A DNA stretch of 64,000 bases from Aristolochia californica. Its lineage: Eukaryota; Streptophyta; Magnoliopsida; Piperales; Aristolochiaceae. Shown piece after piece: positions 31,810 through 45,419 of the stretch. Positions within the stretch are counted from its first letter, which is position 1. Each line of letters begins with the position of its first letter. The notes under the pieces were generated by a model. The model was given only the letters and a program-made list of their open reading frames with translations. It ran no database searches and was not told the DNA's origin. The stretch spans positions 21,423,981 to 21,487,980 of the forward strand of contig JARWKL010000008.1 in the NCBI GenBank assembly GCA_029961685.1, written 5' to 3'. A program made the position numbers and the translations under genes.

Positions 31810-34800
31810 CTCTTTAAAATGATTGGATCCATTGGCCTTTTGAATCTTCAACACTTTTCAACCATGCATACCCATTTTTTAAAACAAGTGTAGAAAAATC
31901 TCTTTCTTATAAAATTCCTAGCTATTAGGGTTGAACTAGTGGAATTACCCAAACTTCGATAGCAAAAATTTTGTGTTCATTTGGGTTGTGTGAATAAATT
32001 TTCTTTACTTACATTTATTTATTGCTTTAAATTCTTTCCATACATAAACTCTAAAATTTTCATTTTGTTGTGATCTATTTGCCTTTTATCTCTTTTTTTT
32101 GTTCACGAGATGAAGGGAAAGTGAAAACTCTAGTTTTGATTTAAGAAAAAAGTATACATCTAAAAAGGAAATGCAAATTGCACTAATGTAGAGAGAGATA
32201 ATTCCAAAAAGTGTCTGTAACTTTTAGGGATTGTAAACTCTTTTTAGTTTTTATATATCAGGTTCTGCAATCGTTGGGAAAAGGGGTAGGCGTCGGATTT
32301 TTAACTGTGTTGACTCCCAATCCATAAGTCATTCCTTAATAAAACATATCCCATTACGCATGGTAAATCACTTTACAATCATCTAAGATCGTTAGGTAAG
32401 CTTTATTTAAATGGGAAAAATAAAGGCTTGTTTGACTCAGGCAAATATCCCCCCGCACGTTCACATGAGAATTTAATGTTATTCTCTTTAAAATGTTTGG
32501 ATACATTGGTCATTTTAAACTTTAACATCTTTCAAGCATGCATATCCATTTTTTAAATCATGTGTAGAAAAATATCTTTCTTATAAACATCTGAGCAATT
32601 ATGGTTGAACTAGTGGAATTTCCCAAACCTGGATAACAAAACTTTTGTGTTCATTTGTGGTGTGTGAATAAATTTTCTTTACTCACCTTTTTTTATTTCT
32701 TTAAATTCTTTCCACACACAAACTCTAAAATTTTCATTTTGTTGTGATCTATTTGCCTTTTATCTCTTTTTTTTGTTTACGAGATGAAGGGAAAGTGAAA
32801 ACTCAAGTAGGTATTTAAGAAAAAATTATACATCTAAAATGGAAATGCACAATGCACAAATTTGAGATAATTCAGAAAGTGTCAGTATGTTTTAGGGATT
32901 GTATACTCTTTTTAGTTTTTATATATCAGGTTCTGCAATCGTCGGGAAAAGGGGGAGGAGGGGGATTTTTAACTGAGTGTTGACTCCCAATCCATAAGTC
33001 ATTCCTTACAAAAATATAGCCCGTTACACATGATAAATCACTTTACAATCATCTATGATCGTTAGGTCAGCTTTTTGTAAATGGGCAAAATAATGGCTTG
33101 TTTGACTCGGGTAAATTCCCCACCGCACGTTCACTTGAGAATTGAATGTTATTCTTTTTAAAAGGTTTGGATCCATTGGTCATTTGAATCTTTAACATGT
33201 TTCAAGCAAGCATAACCATATTTTAAAACATGTGTAGAAAAATCTCTATCTTATAAAATTCTGAGATATTAGGGTTGAACTTGTGGAATTACCCAAAGTT
33301 GGTTTTGTGTTCATTTGTGTTGTGTGAAGAAATTTTATTTACCTACAAATTTTTATTGCGTTAAATTCTTTCCATACATAAAATATAAAATTTTCATTTT
33401 CTTGTGATCTATGTCCCTTTTATCTCTATTTTTGTTTACAAGATGAAGGGAAAGTGAAAACACAAGTTTTCATTGAAGGAAAAAGTATTCATCTAAAATG
33501 GAAATGCCCACTGCACTAATGTAGAGAGAAATAATTCGAAGAATTGTCTATAATTTTTCAGGATTGTAAACACTTTTTAGGAATTACATATCAGTTCTGC
33601 AATAGTCGGGAAAAGAGGGAGGTGGGGGATTTTTAACTGAGTGTTGACTCTCAATCCTTAAGTCATTCCTTTCAAAAATATAGCCTGTTAAGCATGAAAA
33701 ATCACTTTACAATCATCTATGATCGTTAGGTCAACTTTTAGTTAATGGGCAAAATAATGGCCTGTTTGACTCGGGTTAATATCCCACCGCACATTCACTT
33801 GAGAATTTAATGTTATTCTCTTTAAAAGGTTTGGATACATAGGTCATTTGAATCTTTAACATGTTTCAAGCATGCATATCCATTTTTTAAAACATGTGTA
33901 GAAAAATATCTTTCTTATAAAATTCCGAGATATTAGGGTTGGACAAGTGGAATTATCCAAACTTGAATAACAAAACTTTTGTGTTCATTTGTGTTGTGTG
34001 AATTAATTTTATTTACTTACATTTGGTTATTGCTTTAAATTATTTCCATACATAAAATCTAAAATTTTCATTTTTTTGTGATCTATTTCCCTTTTATCTC
34101 TATTTTAGTTTTTGAGATGAAGGGAAAGTGAAAACACAAGTTTTCATTTAAGACAAAAGTATAAATCTAAAATGGAAATGCACAATGAAAAAATGTGGGA
34201 GAGAGATAATTCAAAAAAAGTGTCTGTAATTTTTAAGGATTTTAAACTCTTTTTAGTTTTATATATCAGGTTCTGCAATCTTCGGGAAAAGGGGGAGGCG
34301 CGGGATTTTTAACTGAGTGTTGACTCCCAATCCATAAGTCATTCCTTTAAAAAATATAGCCCGTTACACAAGATAAATAACTTTACAATCATCTATGATT
34401 GTTAGGTCAGCTTTTTGTGAATGGGAAAAATAATGGCTTGTTTGACTCGGGTAAATTTCCCGCCGCACGTTCACTTCAGAATTTAATGTTATTCTCTTTG
34501 AAAGGTTTGGATCCATCGGTCATTTGAATCTTTAACATGTTTCAAGCATTGATGTCCATTTTTTAAAACATGTGAAAGAAAATCCCTTTCTTATAAAATT
34601 CCGAGCTATTAGGGTTGATCAAGTGGAATTACCCAAACATGGATAACAAAACTTTTGTGTTTATTTGTGTTGTGTGAATAAATTTTCTTTACTTACATTT
34701 GTTTATTGTATTAAAATCTTTCTATACATCAACTCTAAAATTTTCATTTTGTTGTGATCTATTTGCCTTTTATCTCTTTTTTTTATTACGAGATGAAGGG

Positions 34801-37180
34801 AAAGTGAAAACTCAAGTTTTGTTTTAAGAAAAAGTCTACATCTAAAATGGAAAAGCACAATGCACAAATGTCGAGAGAGATAATTACAAAAAGTTTCTAT
34901 AATTTTTAGGGAATTATAAACTCATTTTAGTTTTCATATATCAAGTTCTGCAATCCTCGGGAAAAGGGAGAGGCGGGGGATTTTTAACTGAGTGTTGTCA
35001 CAGAATCCATAAGTCAATCCTTACAAAAATATAGCCCGTTACGCATGATAAATCACTTTAAAATCATCAATGATCGTTAGGTCAGCTTTTATTAAATGGG
35101 CAAAATAATGGCTTGTTTGACTCGAGTAAATAGCCCACTGCCCATTCACTTAAGAATTTATTTTGATTCTCTTTAAAAGGTTTGGATCCTTAGGTCATTT
35201 GCATCTTTAACAAGTTTCAAGCATGCATATCCACTTTTTAAAACATGTGTAGAAAAATCTCTTTCTTATAAAATTTTGAGCTATTAGGGTTGAACTAGTG
35301 GAATTTCCCAAACTTCGAAAATAAAACTTTTGTGTTCATTTGTGGTGTGTCAATAAATTTTCTTCACTTACATTATTTATTGATTTAAATTCTTTCCTTA
35401 CATAAACTCTAAAATTTTCATTTTGTTGTGATCTTTTTCCCTTTTATCACTTTTTTTTGTTTACGAGATGAAATGAAAAATGAAAACTCAAGTTTGTATT
35501 TAAGAAAAAAGTATACATCTAAAATGGAAATGCACAATGCACAAAGGCAGAGAGAGATAATTCCAAAAAGTGTAAGTAATTTTTAGGGATTGAAAACTCT
35601 TTTTAGTTTTTATACATCAGGTTCTGCAATCGTCGGGAAAAGGGAGAGGGGGGAATTTTAACGGAGTGTAGACTCCCTATCCATAAGTTATTCCTTACAA
35701 AGATATAGCCCATTACGCATGATAAATCACTTTACAATCATCTCTGATCGTTAGGTAAGCTTTTTGTAAATGGGCAAAATAATGGCTTGTTTGACTTGGG
35801 CAAATATCCCATCGCACGTTCACTTGAGAATATAATGTTATTCTCTTTAAAAGGTTTGGATCCATAGGTCATTTGCATCATTAACATGTTTCAAGCATGC
35901 CTATCCATTTTTTTAAATTATGTGTCGAAAAATCTCTTTCTTATAAAATTCCGAGCTATTAGGATTGAACTAGTGGAATTTCCCAAACTATGATAACAAA
36001 ACTTTTGTGTTCATTTGCGGTTTGTGAATAAATTTTATTTACTTACATTTGTTTATTGTTTTAAATTCTTTTCATACATAAACCCTAAAATTTTAATTTT
36101 GTTGTGATCTATTTGCCTTTTATCTCATTTTTTGTTTATGAGATGAAGGGAAAGTGAAAACTCAAGTTAGTATTTAAGAAAAATGTATACATCTAAAATG
36201 GAAATCCACAATGCAAAAATGTAGAGAGAGATAATTCCAAAAAGTGTCTGTAATTTTTAGCGATTGTAAACTCTTATTAGTTTTTATATAACAGGTTCTG
36301 CAATCGACGGGAAAAGGGGAGGCGGGGGATTTTTAACTTAGTGTTGACTCCCAATCCATAAGTCATTCCTTAATAAAATATAGACCATTACACATGATAA
36401 ATAACTTTACAATCATCTATGATTGTTAGGTCGGCTTTTTGTAAATGGGCAAAATAATGGCTTGTTCGACTCCGGTAAATATCCCACCGCACGTTCACTT
36501 GAGAACTTAATGTTATTTTCATTAAAAGGGTTGGATCCATAAGTGATTTGCATCTTTAACTTGTCTCAAACATGCATATCCATTTTTTCAAACATGTGTA
36601 GAGAATCTTTTTTGATTAAAATTCCGAGCTATTAGGGTTGAACTAGTGGAATTTTCCAAACTTGGATAAGAAAACGTTTGTACTCATTTGTGGTGTGTGA
36701 ATAAATTATCTTTACTTACATTTGTTTTTGGCGTTAAATTCTTTGCATACATAAACTTTAAAATTTTCATTTTTTTGTGATCTATTAGCCTTTTATTTAT
36801 TTCTTTGTTTACTAGATGAAGGGAAACTGAAAACTCAAGTTTTGATTTAAGAAAAAAGTGTACATCTAAAATGGAAATCCACAATGCAAAAATGTAGAGA
36901 GAGATAATTCCAAAATGTATCTATAGTTTTTAGGGATTATAAACTCTTTTTACTTTTTATATATCAGGTTCTGCAATCGTCAGGAAAAGGGGGAGGCGGG
37001 GATTTTTAACGGAGTGTTGACTCCCAATCCATAAAACACTCCTTACAAAAATATAACCCATTATGCATGATAAATTATGTTACAATCATCTATGATCGTT
37101 AGGTCAGCTTTTTCTAAATGTGTAAAATAATGGCTTGTTTGACTCGGGTATGTATCCCAATGCATGTTCACTTGAGAATT
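31810..37180 (+). repeat. Higher-order block I, left copy of an internal duplication
   Basis: Eight consecutive monomers correspond in order to those at 40,000-45,380. Anchors are offset by 8,186-8,208 bp (31,825/40,020; 32,509/40,695; 33,169/41,371; 34,509/42,705; 35,184/43,377; 35,868/44,067; 36,533/44,739). Shared private variants include ATCCATTGGCC, GGATAC in place of GGATCC, CAAGCAAGCAT, GGGTTGGATCC and CTTTTTCTAAATGTG. Confidence 0.75.
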
Positions 37181-38550
37181 TAATGTTATTATCTCTAAAA
37201 GGTTTGGATCCACAGTACATTTGCATCTTTAACATGTTTCAAGCATGCCTATCTATATTTTAAAACATGTGTAGAAAAATCTCTTTCTAATAAAATTCCG
37301 AGCTATTAGGGTTGAACTAGTGGAATTTCCCAAACTTGGATAACAAAACATTTGTGTTCATTTGTGGTGTGTGAATAAATTTTCTTTACTTGCATTCATT
37401 ATAGCTTTAAATTTTTTCCATACATAAACTCTAAAATTTTCATTTTGTTGTGATCTATTTGCCTTTTATCTCTTTTTTTGTTTACGAGATGAAAGGCAAG
37501 TGAAAAATCTAGTTTTAATTTAAGGAAAAAGTATACATCTAAAATGGAAATGTACAATGCACAAATGTAGAGAGAGATAATTCCAAAAAGTGTCTGTAAT
37601 TTTGAGGGATTGTAAACTTTTTTTAGTTTTTATATATCGGGTTCTGCAATTGTAGGGAAAGGGGGAGGTGGGGGATTTTTAACTGAGTGTTGATTCCCAA
37701 TCCATAAGTCTTTCCTTACAAAAATATAGCCTGTTACACTTTAAAATCTTCTATGATCGTTAGGTCAGCTTTTTGTAAATGGGCAAAATAATGGCTTGTT
37801 TGACTCGGCTAAATATTCCACCACACGTTCAATTGGGAATTTAATGCTATTCTCTTTAAAAGGTTTGGATCCATAGGTCATTTGCATCTTTAACATTTTA
37901 CAAAGCATGCCTATCCATTTTTTAAAATAGGTGTAGAAAAATCTTTTTCTTATAAAATTCCGAGCTATTAGGGTTGAAGTAGTGAAATTTGCAAAAATTG
38001 GATAACAAAACTTTTGTGTTCATTTGTGGTGTGTGAATAAATTTTCTTTACTTAAATTTTTTTATTGCTTTAAATTCCTTCCATACAAAAATCCAAAATT
38101 TTTCATTTTCTTCTGATCTATTTGCCTTTTATCTCTTTTTTTGTTTACGAGATGAAGGGAAAGTCAAAACTCAAGTTTTGATTTAAGAAAAAGGTATACA
38201 TCTAAAATGGAAATGCACAATGCACAAATGTACAGAGAAATAATTCAAAAAAGTGTCTGTAATGTTTAGGAATTGTAAACTCTTTTTTGTTTTTATATAT
38301 CAGGTTCTGCAATCGTCGGGAAAAGGTGGAGGCGGGAGATTTTTAACAGAGTGTTGACTCCCAATCCATAAGTCATTCCTTACAAAAATAATGTTGTTAC
38401 GCATGATAAATCACTTTACAATCATCTATGATCGTGAGGTCAGCTTTTCGTTAATGGGCAAAATAATGTCATGTTTGACTCAAGTAAATATCCCAATGCA
38501 CGTTCACTTGAGAATTTAATGTTATTCTCTTTAAAAGATTTGGATCCATA
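36750..38550 (+). repeat. Higher-order block II, left copy (matches 47.5-49.3 kb)
   Basis: The offset is about 10,745-10,751 bp to 47,500-49,290. Private markers are GGAAATCCACAATGCAAAAA, AGTACATTTGC, a deletion leaving CCTGTTACACTTTA (37,730 and 48,478), and AATGTTGTTACGC (38,391 and 49,134). Confidence 0.7.
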
Positions 38551-38899
38551 GATCATTTACATATTTAACTTGATTCAAGCATGCCTATCCATTTTTTAAA
38601 ACATGTGTAGAAAAATCTTTTTCTTATAAAATTCCGAGCTATTAGGGTTGAACTAGTGGAATTTCCCAAACTTGGATAAGAAGACTTTTGTGTTCATTTG
38701 TGATGTGTGAATAAATTTTCTTTACTTACATTTGTTTACTGCTTTAACTTCTTTCCATACATAAACCCTAAAATTTTTATTTTGTTGTGATCTATTTGCC
38801 TTTTATCTCTTTTTTTGTTTACGTGATGAAGGGAAAGTGAAAACTCAAGTTTTGTTTTAAGAAAAAAGTATGTGTCTAAAATGGAAATGCACAGTGCGC

Positions 38900-39990
38900 A
38901 ATGTAGATAGAGATAATTCCAAAAAGTATCTATAATTTTTAGGGATTGTAAACTCTTTTTAGTTTTTATATATCAGGTTATGCAATCGTCAAGAAAAGGG
39001 GGAGGCGGGGGATTTTTAGCTGAGTGTTGACTCCCGATCCATAAGTCTTTCCATACAAAAATATAGCCTGTTACGCATGATAAATCACTTTACAATCATC
39101 TATGATAGTTAGGTCAACTTTTTTTAAATTGGCAAAATTATGGCTTGTTTAACTCGGGAAAATATCCCACCGCAGGTGCACTTGAGAAATGAATGTTATT
39201 CCCTTAAAAAAGTTTGGATCCATAGGTCATTTGCATCGTTAACATGTTTCAAGCATGCCTATCTTTAAATTATTTCCATACATAAACCCTAAAATTTTCG
39301 TTTTGTTGTGATCTATTTGCCTTTTATATCTTTTTTTTGTTTACGAGATGAAGGGAAAGTGAAAACTCAAGTTTGTATTTAAGAAAAAAGTATACATCTA
39401 AAATGGAAATGCACATTGCACAAATGTAGAGAGAGATAAATCCAGAAAGTGTCTGTAAGTTTTTGGGATTGTAAACTCTTATTTTTTTTTATATAACAGG
39501 TTCTGCATTCGTCGGGAAAAGAGGGAGGCAGGGGATTTTTAACTGAGTGTTGACTCCCAATACATAAGTCATTCCTTACAAAAATATAGACCGTTACACA
39601 AGATAAATCACTTTACAATCATCTATGATCATTAGGTCTGCTTTTTGTAAATGGGCAAAATAATGGCTTGTTTGACTCCGGTAAATATCCCACCGTACAT
39701 TCACTTAAGAATTTAATGTTATTCTCATTAAAAGGTTTGGATCCATAGGTCATTTGCAACTATAACATGTTTCAAGCACGCATATCCATTTTCTAAAACA
39801 TGTGTAGAGAAATCTTTTTCTATTAAAATTCCGAGCTATTAGGGTTGAACCAGTGGAATTTTTGAAACTTGGATAACAAAACTTTTGTACTCATTTGTGG
39901 TGTGTGAATAAATTATCCTTACTTAAATTTTTTTATTGCTTTAAATTCTTTCCATACATAGACTTTAAAATTTTCATTTTGTTGTGATCT
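38900..39990 (+). repeat. Higher-order block III, left copy with short monomer
   Basis: It corresponds to about 46,450-47,540 (offset about 7,540 bp). Both copies share CAGGTGCACTTGAGAAATGAATG and an identical internal deletion that fuses CATGCCTATC to TTTAAATT (39,263 and 46,810), giving anchor spacings of 513 and 519 bp. Confidence 0.75.
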
Positions 39991-40020
39991 ATTTGCATTT
40001 TATTCTCTTTAAAATGTTTG
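39739..40020 (+). repeat. Deleted monomer (281 bp between anchors)
   Basis: About 390 bp is missing: CTATTTGCATTTTAT runs directly into TCTCTTTAAAATG. The fused parts are TTTTATCTCTTT and GTTATTCTCTTT, two similar stretches of the same monomer, so unequal recombination at short homology is likely. It also marks the start of the 40.0-45.4 kb block. Confidence 0.75.
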
Positions 40021-43000
40021 GATCCATTGGCCATTTGAATCTTTAACACGTTTCAAGCATGCATATCCATTTTTTAAAACATGTGTAGAAAAATCTCTTT
40101 CTTATAAAATTCTGAGCTATTAGGGTTGAACTAGTGGAATTACCCAAACTTGGATAACAAAACTTTTGTGTTCATTTGGGTTGAGTGAATAAATTTTCTT
40201 TACTTACATTTATTTATTTCTTTATATTCTTTCCATGCATAAACTCTAAAATTTTCATTTTGTTGTGATCTATTTGCCTTTTATCTCTTTTTTTTGTTCA
40301 CGAGGTGAAGGGAAAGTGAAAACTCAAGTTTTGATTTAAGAAAAAAGTATACATCTAAAAAGGAAATGCACATTGCACAAATGTAGAGAGAGATAATTCC
40401 AAAAGTCTCTGTAATTTTTAGGGATTGTAAACTCTTTTTAGTTTTTATATATCAAGTTCTGCAATCGTCGAGAAAAGGGGTAGGCGTGGGATTTTGAACT
40501 GAGTGTTGACTCCCAATCCATAAGTCATTCCTTAATTAAATATATCCTGTTACGCATGATAAATCACTTTACAATAATCTATGATCGTTAGCTAAAGTTT
40601 TTTTAAATGGGAAAAATAATGGCTTGTTTGACTCGGGCAAATGTCCCCCCACACGTTCATATGAGAATTTAATGTTATTCTCTTTAAAAGGTTTGGATAC
40701 ATAGGTCATTTGCATATTTAACATCTTTCAAGCATGCATATCCCTTTTTTAAATCATGTGTAGAAAAATATCTTTCTTATAAAATTCTGAGCAATTATGG
40801 TGGAACTAGTGGAATTTCCCAAACCTAGATAACAAAACTTGTGTGTTCATTTGTGGTGTGTGAATAAATTTTCTTTACTCACCTTTGCTTATTTCTATAA
40901 ATTCTTTCCATACACAAACTCTAAAATTTTCATTTTGTTGTGATCTATTTGTCTTTTATCTCTTTTTTTTGTTTACGAGATGAAGGGAAAGTGAAAACTC
41001 AAGTAGGTATTTAAGAAAAAATTATACATCTAAAATGGAAATGCAAAATGCACAAATTTACAGAGAGATAATTCAGAAAAGTGTCAGTATGTTTTAGGGA
41101 TTGTATACTCTTTTTAGTTTTTATATATCAGGTTCTGCAATCGTCGGAAAAAGGGGGAGGAGGGGGATTTTTAACTGAGTGTTGACTCCCAATCCATAAG
41201 TGATTCCTTAAAAAAATATAGCCCATTACACATGATAAATCATTTTACAATCATCTATGATCGTTAGGTCAACTTTTTGTAAATGGGCAAAATAATGGCT
41301 TGTTTTACTCGGGTAAATTTTTCACTGCACGTTCACTTGAGAATTGAAAGTTATTCTTTTTAAAATGTTTGGATCCATTGGTCATTGAATCTTTAACATG
41401 TTTCAAGCAAGCATATCCATTTTTTAAAACATGTGTAGAAAAATCTCTATGTTATCTAATTATGAGATATTAGGGTTGAACTAGTGGAATTACCCAAAGT
41501 TGGATAACAAAACGTTTGTGTTCATTTGTGTTGTGTGAAGAAAGTTTCTTTACTTACATTTTTTTAATGCTTTAAATACTTTACATACATAAAATCTAAA
41601 ATTTTCGTTTTCTTGTGATCTATTTCCCTTTTATCTCTATTTTTGTTTACGAGATGAAGGGAAAGTGAAAACACCAGTTTTCATTTAAGAAAAAAATATT
41701 CATCTAAAATGGAAATGCTCACTACACAAATGTAGAGAGAGATAATTCTAAAAAGTGTCTGTAATTTTTAAGGATTGTAAACTCTTTCTAGGTTTTATAT
41801 ATCAGTTCTACAATCGTCGGGAAAAGAGGGAGGCAGGGGATTTTTAACTGAGTGTTGACTCCCAATCCTTAAGTCATTCCTTACAAAAATATAGCCCGTT
41901 AAGCATGAAAAATGACTTTACAATCATCTATGATCATTAGGTCAACTTTTAGTTAATGGGCAAACTAATGACTTGTTTGACTCGGGTTAATATCCCACCG
42001 CACGTTCACTTGAGAATTTAATGTTATTCTCTTTAAAAGGTCATTTGAATCTTTAACATGTTTCAAGCATGCATATCTATTTTTTAAAACATGTGTACAA
42101 AAATCTCTTTCTTATAAAATTCTCAGATATTAGGGTTGAACAAGTGGAATTACCCAAACTTGGATAACAAAACTTTTGTGTTCATTTGTGTTGTGTAAAT
42201 AAATTTTCTTTACTTACATTTTTTTATTTCTTTAAATTCTTTCCATACATAAACTCTAAAATTTTCATTTTTTGGTGATCTATTTCCCTTGTCTCTCTAT
42301 TTTAGTTTATGAGATGAAGGGAAAGTGAAAACTCAAGTTTTCATTTAAGACAAAAGAATAAATCTAAAATGGAAAAGCACAATGCAAAAATGTGGAAGAG
42401 AGATAATTCCAAAAAGTGTGTGTAATTTTTAGGGATTTTAAATTCTTTTTAGTTTTATATATCAGGTTCTGCAATCTTCGGGAAAGGAGGGAGGCACGGG
42501 ATTTTTAATTGAGTGTTGACTCCCTATCCGTAAGTCATTCCTTTCAAAAATATAGCCCGTTACACATGATAAATCACTTTACAATCATTTATGATTGTTA
42601 GGTCTACTTTTTGTCAATGGGAAAAATAATGGCTTGTTTGACTCGGGTAAATTTCCCACCGCACGTTCACTTCAGAATTTAATGTTATTCTCTTTGAAAG
42701 GTTTGGATCCATAGGTCATTTGAATCTTTAACATGTTTCAAGCATGCATATCCATTTTTTAAAACATATGTAAAAAAATCCATTTCTTATAAAATTCTGA
42801 GCTATTTGGGTTGATCTAGTGGAATTACCCAAACTTGGCTAACGAAACTTTTGTGTTCATTTGTGTTGTGTGAATAAATTTTCTTTACTTACATTTGTTT
42901 ATTGCTTTAAAATCTTTCCATACATCAAATCTAAAATTTTCATTTTGTTGTGATCTATTTGCCTTTTATCTCTTTTTTTATACGAGATGAAGGGAAAATG

Positions 43001-45380
43001 AAAACTCAAGTTTTGTTTTAAGAAAACTTCTACATCTAAAATAGAAAAGCACAATGCACAAATGTAGAGAGAGATAATTGAAAAAATTTTCTATAATTTT
43101 TAGGGATTGTAAACACTTTTTAGTTTTCATATATCAAGTTCTGCAATCGTCGAGAAAATGGGGAGATGGGGGATTTTTAACAGAGTGTTGTCGCACAATC
43201 CATAAGTCAATCCTTACAAAAATATAGCCCGTTACGCATGTTAAATCACTTTACAATCATCAATGATCGTTAGGTCAACTTTTATTAAATGGGCAAAATA
43301 ATGGCTTGTTTGACTCGGGCAAATTGCCCACCGCACGTTCACTTAAGAATTTATTGTGATTCTCTTCGAAAGGTTTGGATCCGTAGGTCATTTGCATCTT
43401 TAACAAGTTTCAAGCATGCATATCCACTTTTTAAAACATGTGTAGAAAAATCTCTTTCTTATAAAATTTCGAGCTAATAGGGTTGAACAAGTGGAATTGC
43501 CCAAACTTGGAAAACAAAACTTTTGTGTTCATTTGTGGTGTGTCAATAAATTTTCTTCACTTACATTGTTTATTGCTTTAAATTCTTTCCTTACATAAAC
43601 TCTAAAATTTTCATTTGTTTGTGATCTATTTCCCTTTTATCACTTTTTTTTTGTTTACGAGATGAAAGGAAAAATGAAAACTCAAGTTTATATTTAGGAA
43701 AAAAATATACATATAAAATGAAAATGCACAATGCACAAAGGCAGAGAGAGATAATTCCAAAAATTGTCAGTAATTTTTAGGGATTGAAAAATCTTTTTAG
43801 TTTTTATACATCAGGTTCTGCAATCGTCGGGAAAAGGGGGAGGGGGCAGGGGGGGGAGGGGAGAATTTTAATATAGTGTAGACTCCCTGTCCATAATTTA
43901 TTCCTTAAAAAGATATAGCCCGTTACGCATGATAAATCACTTTACAATCATCTATGATCGTTAGGTAGCTTTTTGTAAATGGGCAAAAAAATGGCTCTTT
44001 TGACTTGGGCAAATATCCCATCTCACTTTCACTTGAGAATATAATATTATTCTCTTTAAAAGGTTTGGATCCATAGGTCATTTGCATCTTTAACATCTTT
44101 GAAGCATGCCTATCCATTTTTAAAATATGTGTCGAAAAATCTCTTTCTTATAAAATTCCAAGCCATTAGGGTTGAACTAGTGGAATTTCCCAAACTTGGA
44201 TAACAAAAATTTTGTGTACATTTGCGATTTGTGAATAAATTTTATTTACTTAAATTTTTTTATTGCTTTAAATTCTTTCCATACATAAACCCTAAAATTT
44301 TATTTTTTTGTGGTCTATTTCCCTTTTTTCTCGTTTTTTGTTTATGAGATGAAGGGAAAGTGAAAACTCAAAGTTTTTATTTAAGAAAAAAGTATAAATC
44401 TAAAATGGAAATGGACAATGCACAAATGTAGAGAGAGATAATTCCAAAAAGTATCTGTAATTTTTAGGGATTGTAAACTCTTATTAGTTTTTATATAACA
44501 GGTTCTGCAATCGTCGGGAAAAGGGGGAGGCGGGGGATTTTAACTGAGTGTTGACTCACAATCCATAAGTCATTCCTTAATAAAATATTGAACGTTACAC
44601 ATGGTAAATCACTTTCCAATCATCTATAATCGTTAGGTCGGCTTTTTGTAAATGGGCAGAATAATGGCTTGTTTGATTCCGGTAAATATTCCACCGCACG
44701 TTCACTTGAGAATTTAATATTTTCTCATTGAAAGGGTTGGATCCATAGGTCATTTGCATCTTTAACATATCTCAAACATGCATATCCATTTTTTAAAACA
44801 TGTGTAGAAAAATATTTTTCGATTAAAATTCCGAGCAATTAGGGTTGAACTAGTGGAATTTCCCAAACTTGGATAAGAAAAATTTTGTACTCATTTGTGG
44901 TGTGTGAATAAATTATATTTACTTACATTTTTTTATTTCTTTAAATTCTTTCCATACATAAACTTTAAAATTTTCAATTTGTTGTGATTTATTAGCCCTT
45001 TATCTCTTTCTTTGTTTACAAGATGAAGGGAAACTGAAAACTCAAGTTTTGATTTCAGAAAAAAGTGTACCTCTAAAATGGAAATCCACAATGCACAAAT
45101 TTAGAGAGAGATAATTCAAAAAATGTGTCTATAATTTTTAGGAATTGTAAACTCTTTTTACCTTTTATATATCAGGTTCTACAATCGTCAGGAAAAGGGG
45201 GAGGCGGGGATTTTTAACGGAGTGTTGACTCTCAATCCATAAGACACTCCTTACAAAAATAGAACCCGTTACGCATGATAAATTACGTTACAATCATCAA
45301 TGATCGTTAGGTCAGCTTTTTCTAAATGTGCAAAATAATGGCTAGTTTGACTCGGGTAAATATCCCAACGCACGTTCACT
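40000..45380 (+). repeat. Higher-order block I, right copy
   Basis: Right copy of the 31.8-37.2 kb block. Differences from the left copy include loss of TTTGGATCCATAGG at about 42,040 and growth of the G-rich box at 43,829-43,861. Confidence 0.75.
43829..43861 (+). other. Expanded G-tract with G-quadruplex pattern
   Basis: Five G runs of 3, 5, 5, 8 and 4 are separated by AAAA, A, CA and A. This satisfies the simple G3+N1-7 four-run rule. The usual monomer box has runs of 3, 5, 2 and 5-6 and does not strictly satisfy it. Folding is inferred, not shown. Confidence 0.7.
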
Positions 45381-45419
45381 TAAGAATTTAATTTTATTCT
45401 CTTTAAAAGGTTTGGATCC

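Noticed and set aside
43923..44117. Short minus-strand frames in the satellite (also 36,684, 48,871, 54,432, 55,629, 55,887, 56,299, 61,711)
   Set aside because: They arise from repeated monomers, have no common start or end, and are broken in most monomers. Similar peptides at 56,299 and 61,711 reflect the 2.7-kb repeat.
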